Part shown: piece after piece, positions 1-8,306 of the stretch
How positions within the stretch are numbered: position 1 is the first letter of the stretch
Layout: each line of letters starts with the position of its first letter
NCBI RefSeq assembly: GCF_052044135.1
Contig: NZ_JBQDYF010000011.1
Span: forward strand, 61,649 to 125,648
Direction of reading: 5' to 3'
Source: Salinisphaera sp052044135
Lineage (GTDB): Bacteria > Pseudomonadota > Gammaproteobacteria > Nevskiales > Salinisphaeraceae
DNA: 64,000 bases
Translations under genes and position numbers: made by a program
Notes under the pieces: generated by a model
What the model saw: the letters and a program-made list of their open reading frames with translations, nothing else
What the model was told of the DNA's origin: nothing
The model's database searches: none

Positions 1-574
1 GCACGATCTGCGTCAGACGCTGCACATTTGCCTCCCGGTCCGAGATCACCAGCGAGTTCGACGCCGAATAGGCCGCCAGATGGCCGTACTGCGGCACCAG
101 CGGGCGCAGAATCGGCACCAGTTGATCGGCTGGCACGTTGTTGACGTGGATGACCTTGGTCACCATGTCTTCGTTCGTGGCGCCTCCGGCGCGGCCGAAC
201 CCGCCGTCCTGCTTGGCCTTGATCTGCGGGATGATCTTGGTCACCTCGCCCGAGCGCACGGCGGCAAAGCCATGCACGTCCAGTACGGAAAGAAAGGTCT
301 GATACAACTCGGCCGGCGTCATCGGCTGGTTCGACAGAACGGTCACGTTGCCCTTGACGCGCGGGTCGACGACGAAATTGCGGCCGGTCACCTCGCTGAC
401 AGTCGCGATCAGCGTGGTGATGTCGGCATCCTTGAGATTCAGCGTGAACGAATCATCACCGCCGTCGCTGTTGATCCCTGTCGGTGCAGCACTCTGGGCC
501 AGCACGGCGACCGGGGCGCACATGAGGATGCACAGGCAAATCGCGGCTCCGACCCGATGCGACGTCGATTTCAT
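1..574 (-). CDS. gspD: Type II secretion secretin GspD, N-terminal part (cut by window edge)
   Basis: This is the first 191 residues of the outer-membrane secretin through which the type II secretion system exports folded proteins. A signal peptide (start MKSTSHRVGA, hydrophobic ICLCILMCAPVAVLA) is followed by an N0 domain with FTLNLKDADITTLIATVSE and NFVVDPRVKGNVTV, then the start of N1 with VIHVNNVPADQLVPILRPLV. These are standard secretin N-domain signatures. The start ATG at 574 overlaps the gspC stop in ATGA, so the two are translationally coupled. The N2/N3 domains and the secretin pore lie outside the window. No other gene in the region fits, so the assignment is secure. Confidence 0.95.
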   Translation of the reverse strand, partial: MKSTSHRVGAAICLCILMCAPVAVLAQSAAPTGINSDGGDDSFTLNLKDADITTLIATVSEVTGRNFVVDPRVKGNVTVLSNQPMTPAELYQTFLSVLDVHGFAAVRSGEVTKIIPQIKAKQDGGFGRAGGATNEDMVTKVIHVNNVPADQLVPILRPLVPQYGHLAAYSASNSLVISDREANVQRLTQIV

Positions 575-1524
575 TGCAGATCGATCCGAATGGTCCGGCT
601 CTGACCCGAGTCGTCTTGCACGGTCACCGTGGCCGTCGAAGCGTGCGCGAGGCTGCCGAGCAGCCGCAACGAGGCCGCCGGATTATTCAGTGGCCTGCCG
701 TTGATCGCGGTCACAAGTGCCCCACTTTTAAGTCCTGCTTTGCTAAACAAGGATTTATCTGCTCCCGGATAAACCCGGTAGCCCACGAGATTGCCGTTTT
801 GCCGGACGGGCCGCAAGCGAATATAGTGCGACGCGGTCGACGGGTTCGACGGGTTCGACGGGTTCGACAGGATCTTGCTGCGAATCGCGCCGATGCGATT
901 CGCGACCGCGCCAGAGACCGTTCGCGACGCCGAGCTGTCAGTCGTTGCCGGCGAGGCCGACGCGTTGTCCGATGTCGATGCCGCCGGCATCTGACCGCGC
1001 TTGAGGCCGGTCAACGCGCGCACTTTCTTGATGCTTTCCAGTGTCAATGTCTCGTAGTGGCCGCTGCGATCCAGAATGACCCGATCGGTATAGATCGCGT
1101 GCAACTTGACGCCGGATACGATCTGCTGGCCCACCCTGTAACTGTCCTGCTTGCCCTTGGGGTCCTTGATCAGTGCCCGCGAGCGATCGCCGCGGCTGTC
1201 GGAGATAATCCCCGTGAGCACCAGGTTGAGATGCGTCTCCGGCGCCTTGATCTGTTTGAGCTTTTCGGCCCTGGCGTTCGGCGACGGCTGCTCGCCGAAC
1301 AGGTGGGCGCCGGCAATGGCGTCGATGTCGATCGTCTGGCTCGATGCCGCCCGGCTGCTGTCATTGGCGGCGTGCGGGGCGACGGCCTGCGCGCTCGGTT
1401 CGGGCCACGCCAGCCAGAACAGACGCGCGAGCGCCAGTGCGATCAACGCAACCAGTACGAGATTGGCAATATCGGGGGCGCGCAGCGCCCAGCGGCGCGC
1501 AGCGCGAGACAGTTCCATGGCCAT
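571..1524 (-). CDS. gspC: Type II secretion inner-membrane protein GspC
   Basis: GspC links the inner-membrane platform to the secretin. The 317-residue protein has a short cytoplasmic N-terminus, one membrane helix (about residues 19-40), a homology region around residues 65-160 (IDIDAIAGAHLFG, LVLTGIISD, YRVGQQIVSGVKLHAIYTDRVIL), a low-complexity Ser/Asn/Pro linker and a C-terminal PDZ-like domain (GYRVYPGADKSLFSKAGLKS, LVTAINGRPL). This is the normal GspC order. The linker contains three perfect 9-bp repeats giving an (SNP)n run. The gene overlaps gspD by 4 bp and is divergent from gspA. A second in-frame ATG two codons downstream is an alternative start. Confidence 0.93.
   Translation of the reverse strand: MAMELSRAARRWALRAPDIANLVLVALIALALARLFWLAWPEPSAQAVAPHAANDSSRAASSQTIDIDAIAGAHLFGEQPSPNARAEKLKQIKAPETHLNLVLTGIISDSRGDRSRALIKDPKGKQDSYRVGQQIVSGVKLHAIYTDRVILDRSGHYETLTLESIKKVRALTGLKRGQMPAASTSDNASASPATTDSSASRTVSGAVANRIGAIRSKILSNPSNPSNPSTASHYIRLRPVRQNGNLVGYRVYPGADKSLFSKAGLKSGALVTAINGRPLNNPAASLRLLGSLAHASTATVTVQDDSGQSRTIRIDLQ
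839..865 (-). repeat. Three perfect tandem copies of a 9-bp unit inside gspC
   Basis: The unit GACGGGTTC (plus-strand reading) occurs three times without interruption and is preceded and followed by partial copies. In gspC it encodes an Asn-Pro-Ser repeat in the linker before the PDZ domain. Because the unit is a multiple of three, copy-number change would lengthen the linker without shifting the frame. Confidence 0.9.
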
Positions 1525-1923
1525 GAGAGAAGTCTAACCAACGCAGATGATGTCTGCGTTATAGAAAATCAGTGATGTTTGTACTTGATCTTGCGCCGGG
1601 TAGACTAGCTGCCTGTCCGCGTCCGCGCTGCAAACGAAACCCTGGCTCCAGGCCGGCGCGGTCGCCCGAGGGCCTTGCCCGCGGTCGGCAAGAAGATAGG
1701 AAGCTGGTTTGTATACAATCAACGCGCGACGGATCAAGGGATGGCCCGGTGTGCACTCGGCGCGCGCGTACGCCGCGGGTCCGCGGCTGTTCGCCGGCAG
1801 CGTCGGCATGCTTGCCCGCGCGTTCGGCGGCGGGCAGACTGTTGGCGCGCGACGGGGCGACCGCTTGCCACGCCGGCTGATCGACCACTTTCGGTCACGA
1901 CGGCCGGGGCCTGGGGTTTATTG
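1525..1923. other. Divergent gspC / gspA intergenic region
   Basis: About 400 bp separate the gspC and gspA starts. Apart from the inverted repeat near gspC, it contains a TTGTATACAA palindrome near 1709-1718. The gspA frame is open upstream to 1675, but that extension is Arg-rich and unlike the family, so I treat it as non-coding and as the probable location of both promoters. Confidence 0.6.
1540..1560. promoter_or_regulatory. Perfect inverted repeat just upstream of gspC
   Basis: AACGCAGA and TCTGCGTT form an 8-bp perfect inverted repeat around a 5-bp centre, 15 bp upstream of the gspC ATG. On the minus strand a TATAAC hexamer (1563-1558) overlaps it and could be a -10 element, so the repeat could be an operator at the transcription start or a 5'-UTR hairpin. 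The role is inferred. Confidence 0.4.
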
Positions 1924-3792
1924 ATGTATCTGCGGTACTTCGGCTTTGACAGCTATCCGTTCGCGGCCACGCCGGACCCGGCCTTTCTTTATCTGGGTCA
2001 CAGCCACCGCGAAGCACTCGGGCATTTGCTGTATGGCGCGGGTGAGCAGGGCGGTTTCGTGGCCCTGGTGGGCGAGGTCGGTACCGGCAAGACCACGCTC
2101 ATACGGGCGCTGGTCCAGAACGAGACGCCGGACCTGGACATCGCGCTGTGCTGGAACCCGCATCTGGGCGTCACCGAATTCGTGGCGACGGTCTGCGACG
2201 AACTCGGCGTGGATTATGACGCCGAGCGGGATACCACGCTCAAGGCCCTCGTCGATCGCCTGAACGCGCATCTACTCGAGGCGCATGCGGCCAACCGGCG
2301 CACCGTGCTGATCATCGACGAGGCGCAGAATCTCTCGCGGGCGGTACTGGAGCAGCTGCGCCTGCTGACCAACCTGGAGACACACAAGGCCAAGTTGCTG
2401 CGGGTGATCCTGGTCGGTCAGCCCGAGCTCGACGAAATGCTGGCCCGACACGACCTGCGCCAGCTCGCCCAGCGCATCACGGCTCGTTTCCGTCTACAGC
2501 CGCTGGGCCTGGCCGAGACCCGGGCATACGTCCAGCATCGCCTGGAACGTGCCGGCGGGCCGCAGCACTTGTTCTCCGCGGCGGCCGTCATGGCGCTGCG
2601 CCTGCTGACGCAGGGCGTCCCCCGGCTGATCAACATGGTCAGCGAACGCGCCCTGATGGGTGCGTATGCACACAGTCGTTCCTATGTCGGGCCGTGGACC
2701 GTCATGCGCGCGGCAGCCGAAACGTTGCCGGCCCGTCCGCGTCGACCACAGACGCGCTGGTGGCGTTTCGCGTTGCCGACCGGCGCACTCGCCGTGACCG
2801 GGATCGCGGTCGGGCTGGCCTGGCTGCCCGATATTCCCCTGACCAGAGCAGCGGAGGGGATCCGAGAGGCCCATGCCAGCAGCGAGCGTATCGCCGCCGC
2901 CGACCCGAAAGCAAAGAACGCGGCGACCACCTCCAGCCCTGCCAACGCCGGGGCCGACGGGACGGGCAAGACACCGGCCCATAGCCCGGGTGGCGGGAAC
3001 GGCGAAAAAACGGCGGCCGGGGACCCATCCAAGGATGGAAGCCGGAAGGACAAGACCGACGGTGACGCGGCGGGCCCGCAGGGCAAGACGCAGACCAAGA
3101 CCGACACGACGACCGACGACAAGGCCTCGGCTGACGGCAACAAGGCGAAGTCCTCCGGCAAAAAGAAAAAAAAGGAAACGCATACCCTGCCCAAGGGCGA
3201 TGCCGACATGAATCAGCTGCTCCGGCTCTGGGGCGTGTTCGGCGCACAGATTCGCAGCGGCTGTTCGAAACTGCATGTGGGCGACCTGCGCTGTCTTGAC
3301 GACACCGGCGACTTTGCCACCATCAAGCGTTACAACCGCCCGGCGCTGCTCACACTCCAGGAAAAGGACCACCGTCAGACCGTGCTGCTCAGCAGCATCA
3401 ATGACGACGGCACGGTGACGCTTGTGGGAGGCGAGGGCACGCGCGACGTGGATCGTCAACTTCTGCTCCAGCTCTGGACCGGCCGCTTCCGGGTGATCTG
3501 GCGTTCGGACGCCGGTGTGGGGCTGATCCAGCCGGGTTCGGTGGGGGGGGCCGTGGTCTGGCTGCGCAAGCGCCTGATGCAGATCGACGGCAAGCATCCC
3601 GACAGCCAGGTTGGCCCCCCGTCGCCGGTCTACGACGATGCCCTGGGCAAGCGACTCAAGGCATTCCAGAAATCGCACGGCCTCAAGCCGGACGGCATCG
3701 CCGGCCCGCGCACCCAGATGATGCTCAATGGCGCTGTGCCGTCCCCGGGCGCGCCGTCGCTGACGTCCACCAAGTCTTCGGACAGAAAATAA
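1924..3792 (+). CDS. gspA: ExeA/GspA-type AAA+ ATPase of type II secretion with peptidoglycan-binding domain
   Basis: GspA works with GspB to insert or place the secretin through the peptidoglycan layer. The 622-residue protein begins MYLRYFGFDSYPF, the typical ExeA start, which is why I reject the longer upstream frame. The AAA+ domain has Walker A GEVGTGKT (about residues 50-57) and Walker B LIIDEAQ (about 130-136). A single membrane helix follows near residues 282-302, then a long Lys/Asp/Thr-rich periplasmic linker, and a C-terminal PG_binding_1 domain near residues 545-610 (YDDALGKRLKAFQKSHGLKP, DGIAGPRTQ). The stop is immediately followed by the gspB GTG. Confidence 0.93.
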   Translation: MYLRYFGFDSYPFAATPDPAFLYLGHSHREALGHLLYGAGEQGGFVALVGEVGTGKTTLIRALVQNETPDLDIALCWNPHLGVTEFVATVCDELGVDYDAERDTTLKALVDRLNAHLLEAHAANRRTVLIIDEAQNLSRAVLEQLRLLTNLETHKAKLLRVILVGQPELDEMLARHDLRQLAQRITARFRLQPLGLAETRAYVQHRLERAGGPQHLFSAAAVMALRLLTQGVPRLINMVSERALMGAYAHSRSYVGPWTVMRAAAETLPARPRRPQTRWWRFALPTGALAVTGIAVGLAWLPDIPLTRAAEGIREAHASSERIAAADPKAKNAATTSSPANAGADGTGKTPAHSPGGGNGEKTAAGDPSKDGSRKDKTDGDAAGPQGKTQTKTDTTTDDKASADGNKAKSSGKKKKKETHTLPKGDADMNQLLRLWGVFGAQIRSGCSKLHVGDLRCLDDTGDFATIKRYNRPALLTLQEKDHRQTVLLSSINDDGTVTLVGGEGTRDVDRQLLLQLWTGRFRVIWRSDAGVGLIQPGSVGGAVVWLRKRLMQIDGKHPDSQVGPPSPVYDDALGKRLKAFQKSHGLKPDGIAGPRTQMMLNGAVPSPGAPSLTSTKSSDRK

Positions 3793-4578
3793 GTGTCCTA
3801 TCTCGTCGATGCACTGAAAAAGGCCGAACGCGAGCGCTACGCGCGCCAGGAGCTGGATATCCGGGCCTTGTCGGCCGGCGCTGCGGCCTTGCCGGCCGGC
3901 CAGCGTCCCGGGCCCTGGTTGTGGCTGGTGGCGATTCTCGTGGCCACCAACGTGGCACTGGCGATCTATGTCTGGCGTGCGCGACCGGGGCATCCGGCAT
4001 CCGCCGTGGCGCTGGCGGATGCGCCGCCGCCTGGCAACAGTGACAAACTCACAGGGTTCGCGCCCGGGTTGTCCATCGCCGATAACAAAACCGGCAACCA
4101 GGCCGCGGGGCCCGTCCGGTCCACGTCGTCGACACCGGCCACGTCCCACGGTGGGACGACGCGTTCGGATCGCAACACCGCGGCGACCGCCGCCGCAGCT
4201 CCATCCGCCGGCCGCGCAAATCGGGTCGCGACCGGGACGAACGGCGACTCGCCGTCTCACGGACGCGTGCGCTATTCGAATGTGCCGCTGACCGGCGACG
4301 GGGCCACGGACGCCGCCCCCGCGAGCCGGCCGAATACAGCGGGCGGCGGCAATGGCGCGGACGCGCCGGATCAGTCCGCGTTCGACGATGTGCCATCGGT
4401 GGATATCAACGGTCAACTGTACAGCACCGTGCCAGGGCGGAGTTTCATCCTTGTCAATGGGCGTCGTTATCACGAGGGCGAGCGTCTGGCAGCCGGCCCC
4501 GCGGTGGAAAGCATCGGCCCGAACGGCGCGACGCTGCGCTATCACGGGCGGCGATACCATGTGGCAGGCCCCGGCTAG
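3793..4578 (+). CDS. gspB: GspB-like general secretion protein
   Basis: GspB partners GspA in assembling the secretin. The 261-residue protein starts with GTG directly after the gspA stop. It has the N-terminal motif MSYLVDALKKAERER, one membrane helix at about residues 38-56, a long Pro/Ala/Thr/Gly-rich linker, and a C-terminal T2SS_B domain (DINGQLYSTVPGRSFILVNG, YHEGERLA, LRYHGRRYHV). Domain order and operon position with gspA support the call. Confidence 0.9.
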   Translation: MSYLVDALKKAERERYARQELDIRALSAGAAALPAGQRPGPWLWLVAILVATNVALAIYVWRARPGHPASAVALADAPPPGNSDKLTGFAPGLSIADNKTGNQAAGPVRSTSSTPATSHGGTTRSDRNTAATAAAAPSAGRANRVATGTNGDSPSHGRVRYSNVPLTGDGATDAAPASRPNTAGGGNGADAPDQSAFDDVPSVDINGQLYSTVPGRSFILVNGRRYHEGERLAAGPAVESIGPNGATLRYHGRRYHVAGPG

Positions 4579-4683
4579 TGTCCTGTCTCGCAAGTAACCT
4601 TACACTGCGCGCGGCCGTCACCGCGTCTGGCGGCGTTGCGAAACCAGGCCGTATCGAGTCTACGCGAGCGAGCTGCGACGCTG

Positions 4684-4861
4684 GATTGTGGCAAAACAGC
4701 GCTTGTCCCTTCGGGTTGGGCCGCCCATAAAATCAACCAGGGCGCCGATACGGCGTTGCGCGTCTTGATCGTGGCACGCCACGACCGGCGACGCGCGCCT
4801 TGTCTCGACGGATTTGCGGTCTCCAACGCGGCACGTGTACGAAACGGCAACAGGCCCTAGT
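4684..4861 (+). repeat. Dispersed repeat, copy 1
   Basis: This gene-free stretch carries GCAAAACAGCGCTTG (about 4690-4705) and, about 130 bp later, CGAAACGGCAACAGGCCCTA at 4841-4860. Both occur in the same order, in inverse orientation, at the right end of the window. A shared match of about 21 bp is not expected by chance in 64 kb. The spacing between the two blocks differs between copies, so this may be a modular or degraded element. No open frame or transposase is present. Confidence 0.6.
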
Positions 4862-5476
4862 CACCGTTCGTCCGGGCCCCGGCACCGTCGTGCGCTGGTC
4901 ACGCTCATCCTGTCCGCCGGCTTGCTGCCGGGCGCCGCCCGGGCCGATTCGCTGCGCTGCAACGGTCATCTGGTAACCGATGACGATCCGGCGGCCAGGC
5001 TGGTGCACGCCTGTGGGCCATCGAGTTTCCGCGATCCGTGGTGGGGCGCTGCGTCGGCCACGGGGGTGCCGTCCATGACGGAATGGACGTACAACCGCGG
5101 ACCGCGGCGCCTGATGGATCAGATTGTGTTCCGCGAAAGGCGCGTGATATCCATCGCCACGGCCGGGTACGGCTTTCGTGCCGGTGCGCTGTCGCCCAAC
5201 GGCCACTGCAGCCCGGCAAGCATTGCCCCGCGGTTGTCCATGTATGCGCTGCTCAAGGCCTGCGGCGAGCCCGTCCAGCGCAGCCGCGGCTATGTGAATT
5301 CGTTGCGCTACCATGGCGGTTCGCATCGGTTATTCCTGCGTCACGCCGCGCATCCGGTCTAACGCGAACGCTGGATCTACAACTTCGGCAGCAACCGCCT
5401 GATGCGCGAAGTCACGATCGAGAACGCGCGCGTGGTCTCGGTGCAGACGCTGGAGCGCGGTTTCGGTCCGCGCTGA
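4835..5476 (+). pseudogene. Tandem DUF2845-like exported protein interrupted by an in-frame TAA
   Basis: The frame encodes a probable signal peptide (RALVTLILSAGLLPGAARA) followed by two similar halves. The first contains EWTYNRGPRRLMDQIVF and RVISIATAGYGF. The second contains RWIYNFGSNRLMREVTIEN and RVVSVQTLERGFG. The first two thirds end at TAA 5360-5362, and the same frame continues 37 codons to TGA 5474-5476 with the second repeat intact. This fits a single nonsense change in a DUF2845 tandem protein. The start is uncertain: GTG 4835 lies inside the dispersed repeat and no good ribosome site is visible. Function is unknown. Confidence 0.65.
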
Positions 5477-5488
5477 CGGCCCGCCCGC

Positions 5489-6436
5489 TCAGTCGATGGC
5501 GCTGATGAGTTCGGGTATCACCGCGAACAGATCGCCCACCAGGCCGTAGTCGGCAACCTCGAAGATCGGGGCATCCGGATCCTTGTTCACCGCGACGATG
5601 GTGCCGGCATCCTTGATTCCGGCCAGGTGCTGGATTGCGCCCGAGATGCCGAAACCGATATACAGCGCCGGGGCGATGATCTTGCCGGTCTGGCCCACCT
5701 GCATGTCGTTGGGCACGTAGCCGGCATCGACTGCGGCACGGGATGCGCCCACGGCGGCGCCGATGTGATCGGCAAAATCGTAGATCACGCGGAAGTTTTC
5801 CTCGCTGCCCACGGCGCGACCACCGGCGACCACGCGCGATGCCGTGCCGAGATCCGGCCGTTCGCTGGCGTGTTCCGCCATCCCGATGTGGCGGGTGTGC
5901 CCGGGCAGTCGGGCATCGGTATCGATGGCTTCGATCTTGGCCTGACCCTGTTCCGCCGCAGGCTCGAACGAGGCGCCGCGGACGGTGGCGACCAGGATGC
6001 GATCGTCGGGGACGGCGAGTGTATCCACCGCATTGCCGGCATAGGTCGGCCGCTGGAACCGATACGCGCCGAGTACGCGCATCAGGTCGGTCACCATCCC
6101 GACGCCGAGCAGGGCGGCGACCCGCGGCATCACGTCCTTGCCGAAGCTGGAATTGGAGCCGAGTACATGGCTGTAATCGCCGCCTTCGACGGCCGCGACG
6201 ATCTGCGGCGCGGCCGTGGCGGCCAGCGGCTGTGCGTTGGCGGCGTGATCGATGTGCTTGACGGTCCGGATGCCGGAGATTCGCGCCGCCTGAGCGGCGA
6301 TATCCGCGCCGTCCTCGGCCAACACCAGAATATCCACGGCATCGGCGCCAAAATCGGCCGCACAGCGCGCGGCCTTGCGGGTGGGCGCGGCCAGCACGCC
6401 GTGGCGGTGATCGGCGATGATCAGGACGGTGCTCAT
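5489..6436 (-). CDS. etfA: Electron transfer flavoprotein alpha subunit
   Basis: EtfA binds FAD and, with EtfB, passes electrons from acyl-CoA and other flavin dehydrogenases to ETF-ubiquinone oxidoreductase. The 315-residue protein has the family length. Its C-terminal FAD domain contains ASRAAVDAGYVPNDMQVGQT, GKIIAPALYIGFGISGAIQH and DPDAPIFEVADYGLVGDL, the classical ETF-alpha signature. The start overlaps the etfB stop (ATGA). It is convergent with the DUF2845 gene, 12 bp away. Confidence 0.96.
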   Translation of the reverse strand: MSTVLIIADHRHGVLAAPTRKAARCAADFGADAVDILVLAEDGADIAAQAARISGIRTVKHIDHAANAQPLAATAAPQIVAAVEGGDYSHVLGSNSSFGKDVMPRVAALLGVGMVTDLMRVLGAYRFQRPTYAGNAVDTLAVPDDRILVATVRGASFEPAAEQGQAKIEAIDTDARLPGHTRHIGMAEHASERPDLGTASRVVAGGRAVGSEENFRVIYDFADHIGAAVGASRAAVDAGYVPNDMQVGQTGKIIAPALYIGFGISGAIQHLAGIKDAGTIVAVNKDPDAPIFEVADYGLVGDLFAVIPELISAID

Positions 6437-7179
6437 AGCAGCCCCTTGTTCTTGAGCTCAGTCACCAGCGCTGCCGGCGAGTCGACCATGACGCCGGGCT
6501 GGCGCGCGGGCGGGGCGGTCGTGCACACGACTTGTATCGATGTGTCGGCTTCGACGCCCAGCGCTTCGAGGCTGGATTCCTCGATCGGCTTCTTTTTCGC
6601 CTTCATGATGTTGGGTAGCTTGAGATAGCGCGGTTCGTTCAGACGAAGGTCCACGGTGATGACCGCCGGCAGGTCGACTTCCAGGGTTTCCAGGCCGGCG
6701 TCGACTTCGCGCGTGACCCGCGCCGAACCGTCGTTGAGCGCGATGGCGGAGGCGAAGGTGGCTTGTGGCCAGCCGAGCACGGCGGCGGTCATCTGGCCGG
6801 TCTGGCCATGGTCGTCATCGATCGCCTGCTTGCCCATTAACACGATATCCGGCGACTCGCGGGCGGCCAGCGCGGCCAGCGTACGCGCGGCGGTCAGTGG
6901 GGCCACGGGCCCGTCGTGAGCGATACGCAGGGCGCGGTCGCAGCCGAAGGCCAGGGCCGTGCGCAATTGCTCGGTGCAGGCATCGTCGCCGATGCTCACG
7001 GCGATAACCTCATCCACCGTGCCGGCTTCCTGCCAGCGGATCGCCTGCTCGAGCGCAATCTCATCGAACGGATTCACGCTGTGCTTCACGCCGTCCGTGA
7101 TTACGCCGGAGCCGTCGTCGGCGATGCGGATATGCACGTTGTAATCGATCGCGCGCTTGATGGGGACCAGTATTTTCAT
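6433..7179 (-). CDS. etfB: Electron transfer flavoprotein beta subunit
   Basis: EtfB binds AMP and forms the heterodimeric electron carrier with EtfA. The 248-residue protein starts MKILVPIKRAIDYNVHIRI and contains SVNPFDEIALEQAIR, VLMGKQAIDDDHGQTGQM and the C-terminal LRLNEPRYLKLPNIMKAKKK, which is the ETF-beta signature. It is first in the etfBA operon. Confidence 0.96.
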   Translation of the reverse strand: MKILVPIKRAIDYNVHIRIADDGSGVITDGVKHSVNPFDEIALEQAIRWQEAGTVDEVIAVSIGDDACTEQLRTALAFGCDRALRIAHDGPVAPLTAARTLAALAARESPDIVLMGKQAIDDDHGQTGQMTAAVLGWPQATFASAIALNDGSARVTREVDAGLETLEVDLPAVITVDLRLNEPRYLKLPNIMKAKKKPIEESSLEALGVEADTSIQVVCTTAPPARQPGVMVDSPAALVTELKNKGLL

Positions 7180-7306
7180 GACATGTGTCGTTGGATTGAT
7201 CGAGCCGGCGTCGCCCCGCCAGCGTCACAGCCTGAACAACGGGCGCGCTCGCGCGGCGGACGCGGCGTTGTTGCCGACAACGCGCGGCATGCGTTGCGTA
7301 TGGCGC

Positions 7307-7332
7307 AACGGCGGGCCTCACGGCCCGCCGTT
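7307..7332 (-). terminator. Hairpin downstream of gloA
   Basis: AACGGCGGGCC and its exact complement form an 11-bp stem with a 4-nt loop, starting 10 bp after the gloA stop. There is no clear U-tract on the minus strand, so it may be a transcript-end stabiliser or a weak terminator. Confidence 0.5.
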
Positions 7333-7341
7333 CACTGCGGA

Positions 7342-7854
7342 TCAGCCGTGCTCGACCAGCTCGATCCAGTAGCCGTCGGGATCCTTCACGAAGGCGATAT
7401 GGTGCATGCGCCCGTCTTCCGGGCGCTTCTTGAATTCCACATTGTTCCGGTCCATCCAGTCGCAGGCGGCCTGGAGATCGGGCACCGTGAAGCAGATGTG
7501 GCCAAAGCCCTGCGGCTCGGAATTGCCGTCGTGATAACGGGCGTTGGGGTCGTTTTCGGTGCCCCAGTTGTGCGTGAGCTCGAGTACGCCTTCGCGCCGG
7601 CCCACGTATTTCACGCGCTCGGATTCGTCCTCCGGCACGTCATCGCCTTCCGTGGTGGCCAGGAAATACAACGTGAACTGGCCGTCCGGGTTCTCGCTGG
7701 TACGCAACAGGCGCATACCGAACACCTTGGTATAAAAAGCCAGCGAAGCTTCCGGATCGACCACGCGGATCATCGTGTGGTTGAACACGAAACCCTGTGT
7801 CTCGCCCGGCACCTGTTCGTGCACGCCCGGGGCGTCCTGGGTATTGAAAGCCAT
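7342..7854 (-). CDS. gloA: Lactoylglutathione lyase (glyoxalase I)
   Basis: GloA converts the hemithioacetal of methylglyoxal and glutathione into S-lactoylglutathione. From ATG 7854 the protein has 170 residues. It contains NHTMIRVVDPEASLAFY, FGMRLLR, LELTHNWGTE, GFGHICFTVPDLQAAC and IAFVKDPDGYWIELVE, with the metal-binding His/Glu residues of the vicinal-oxygen-chelate fold. It is longer than the 135-residue E. coli enzyme and resembles the longer eukaryote/Pseudomonas-type form. The frame is open 29 codons further upstream, but that part is not family-like. Confidence 0.93.
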   Translation of the reverse strand: MAFNTQDAPGVHEQVPGETQGFVFNHTMIRVVDPEASLAFYTKVFGMRLLRTSENPDGQFTLYFLATTEGDDVPEDESERVKYVGRREGVLELTHNWGTENDPNARYHDGNSEPQGFGHICFTVPDLQAACDWMDRNNVEFKKRPEDGRMHHIAFVKDPDGYWIELVEHG

Positions 7855-8023
7855 GTATCGGTTCCAGCCGTGGATTGTGGCCATACTATGCATCAGGCCG
7901 GTGCGTCGGAGAAACCGATCGGCCGTGGCCACGGGGCGCACAAGGCCTTACTCGGGAGAAAAGATGCTCACGCCAGCGCGGATCCGCGGTCGCCGTTCCC
8001 GGCATCGTCGCACCGACGACGGC

Positions 8024-8039
8024 ACGGGCGGGCGCCCGT
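8024..8039 (-). terminator. Short inverted repeat downstream of tRNA-Leu
   Basis: ACGGGCG and CGCCCGT form a perfect 7-bp stem around a 2-bp centre, 35 bp beyond the tRNA 3' end. There is no U-tract, so a terminator role is only suggested. Confidence 0.25.
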
Positions 8040-8073
8040 CGATGCGGCTAACGGCTGATTCAGCAACGCGAGT

Positions 8074-8160
8074 TGGTGCCGCCGGAGGGACTTGAACCCC
8101 CACAGCCTCACGGCTACTAGGACCTAAACCTAGCGTGTCTACCTATTCCACCACGGCGGC
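8074..8160 (-). tRNA. tRNA-Leu (anticodon UAG)
   Basis: Read on the minus strand, the 87-nt sequence folds as a class II tRNA. The acceptor stem is GCCGCCG/CGGCGGC, the anticodon stem-loop is CTAGG-TTTAGGT-CCTAG with anticodon TAG, there is a long variable arm (TAGCCGTGAGGCTG), the T-arm contains GGTTCAAGTCC, and the CCA end is encoded. The large variable arm and anticodon identify leucine. Confidence 0.97.
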
Positions 8161-8306
8161 CAGGCGCGCATTCTAACCGATCGCGCCAGCCTGGCACAGT
8201 CATGTCCGGTAACGCGTGCCGGCGTGTGGGCCGGGCCGATCTCGCCGCTGCATCTCGAATCCGCTTTAAAACCCGGTTATCGGAGGTCTTCTTAACCCAC
8301 TGATTT

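Noticed and set aside
1675..1923. N-terminal extension of gspA
   Set aside because: The extra 83 codons are Arg-rich and unlike any ExeA. The family start MYLRYFGF is at 1924.
2494..4593. A 699-codon minus-strand open frame across gspA and gspB
   Set aside because: It is antisense to two well-supported genes, is Arg/Gly/His-rich, and has no family signature. High GC makes such long shadow frames common here.
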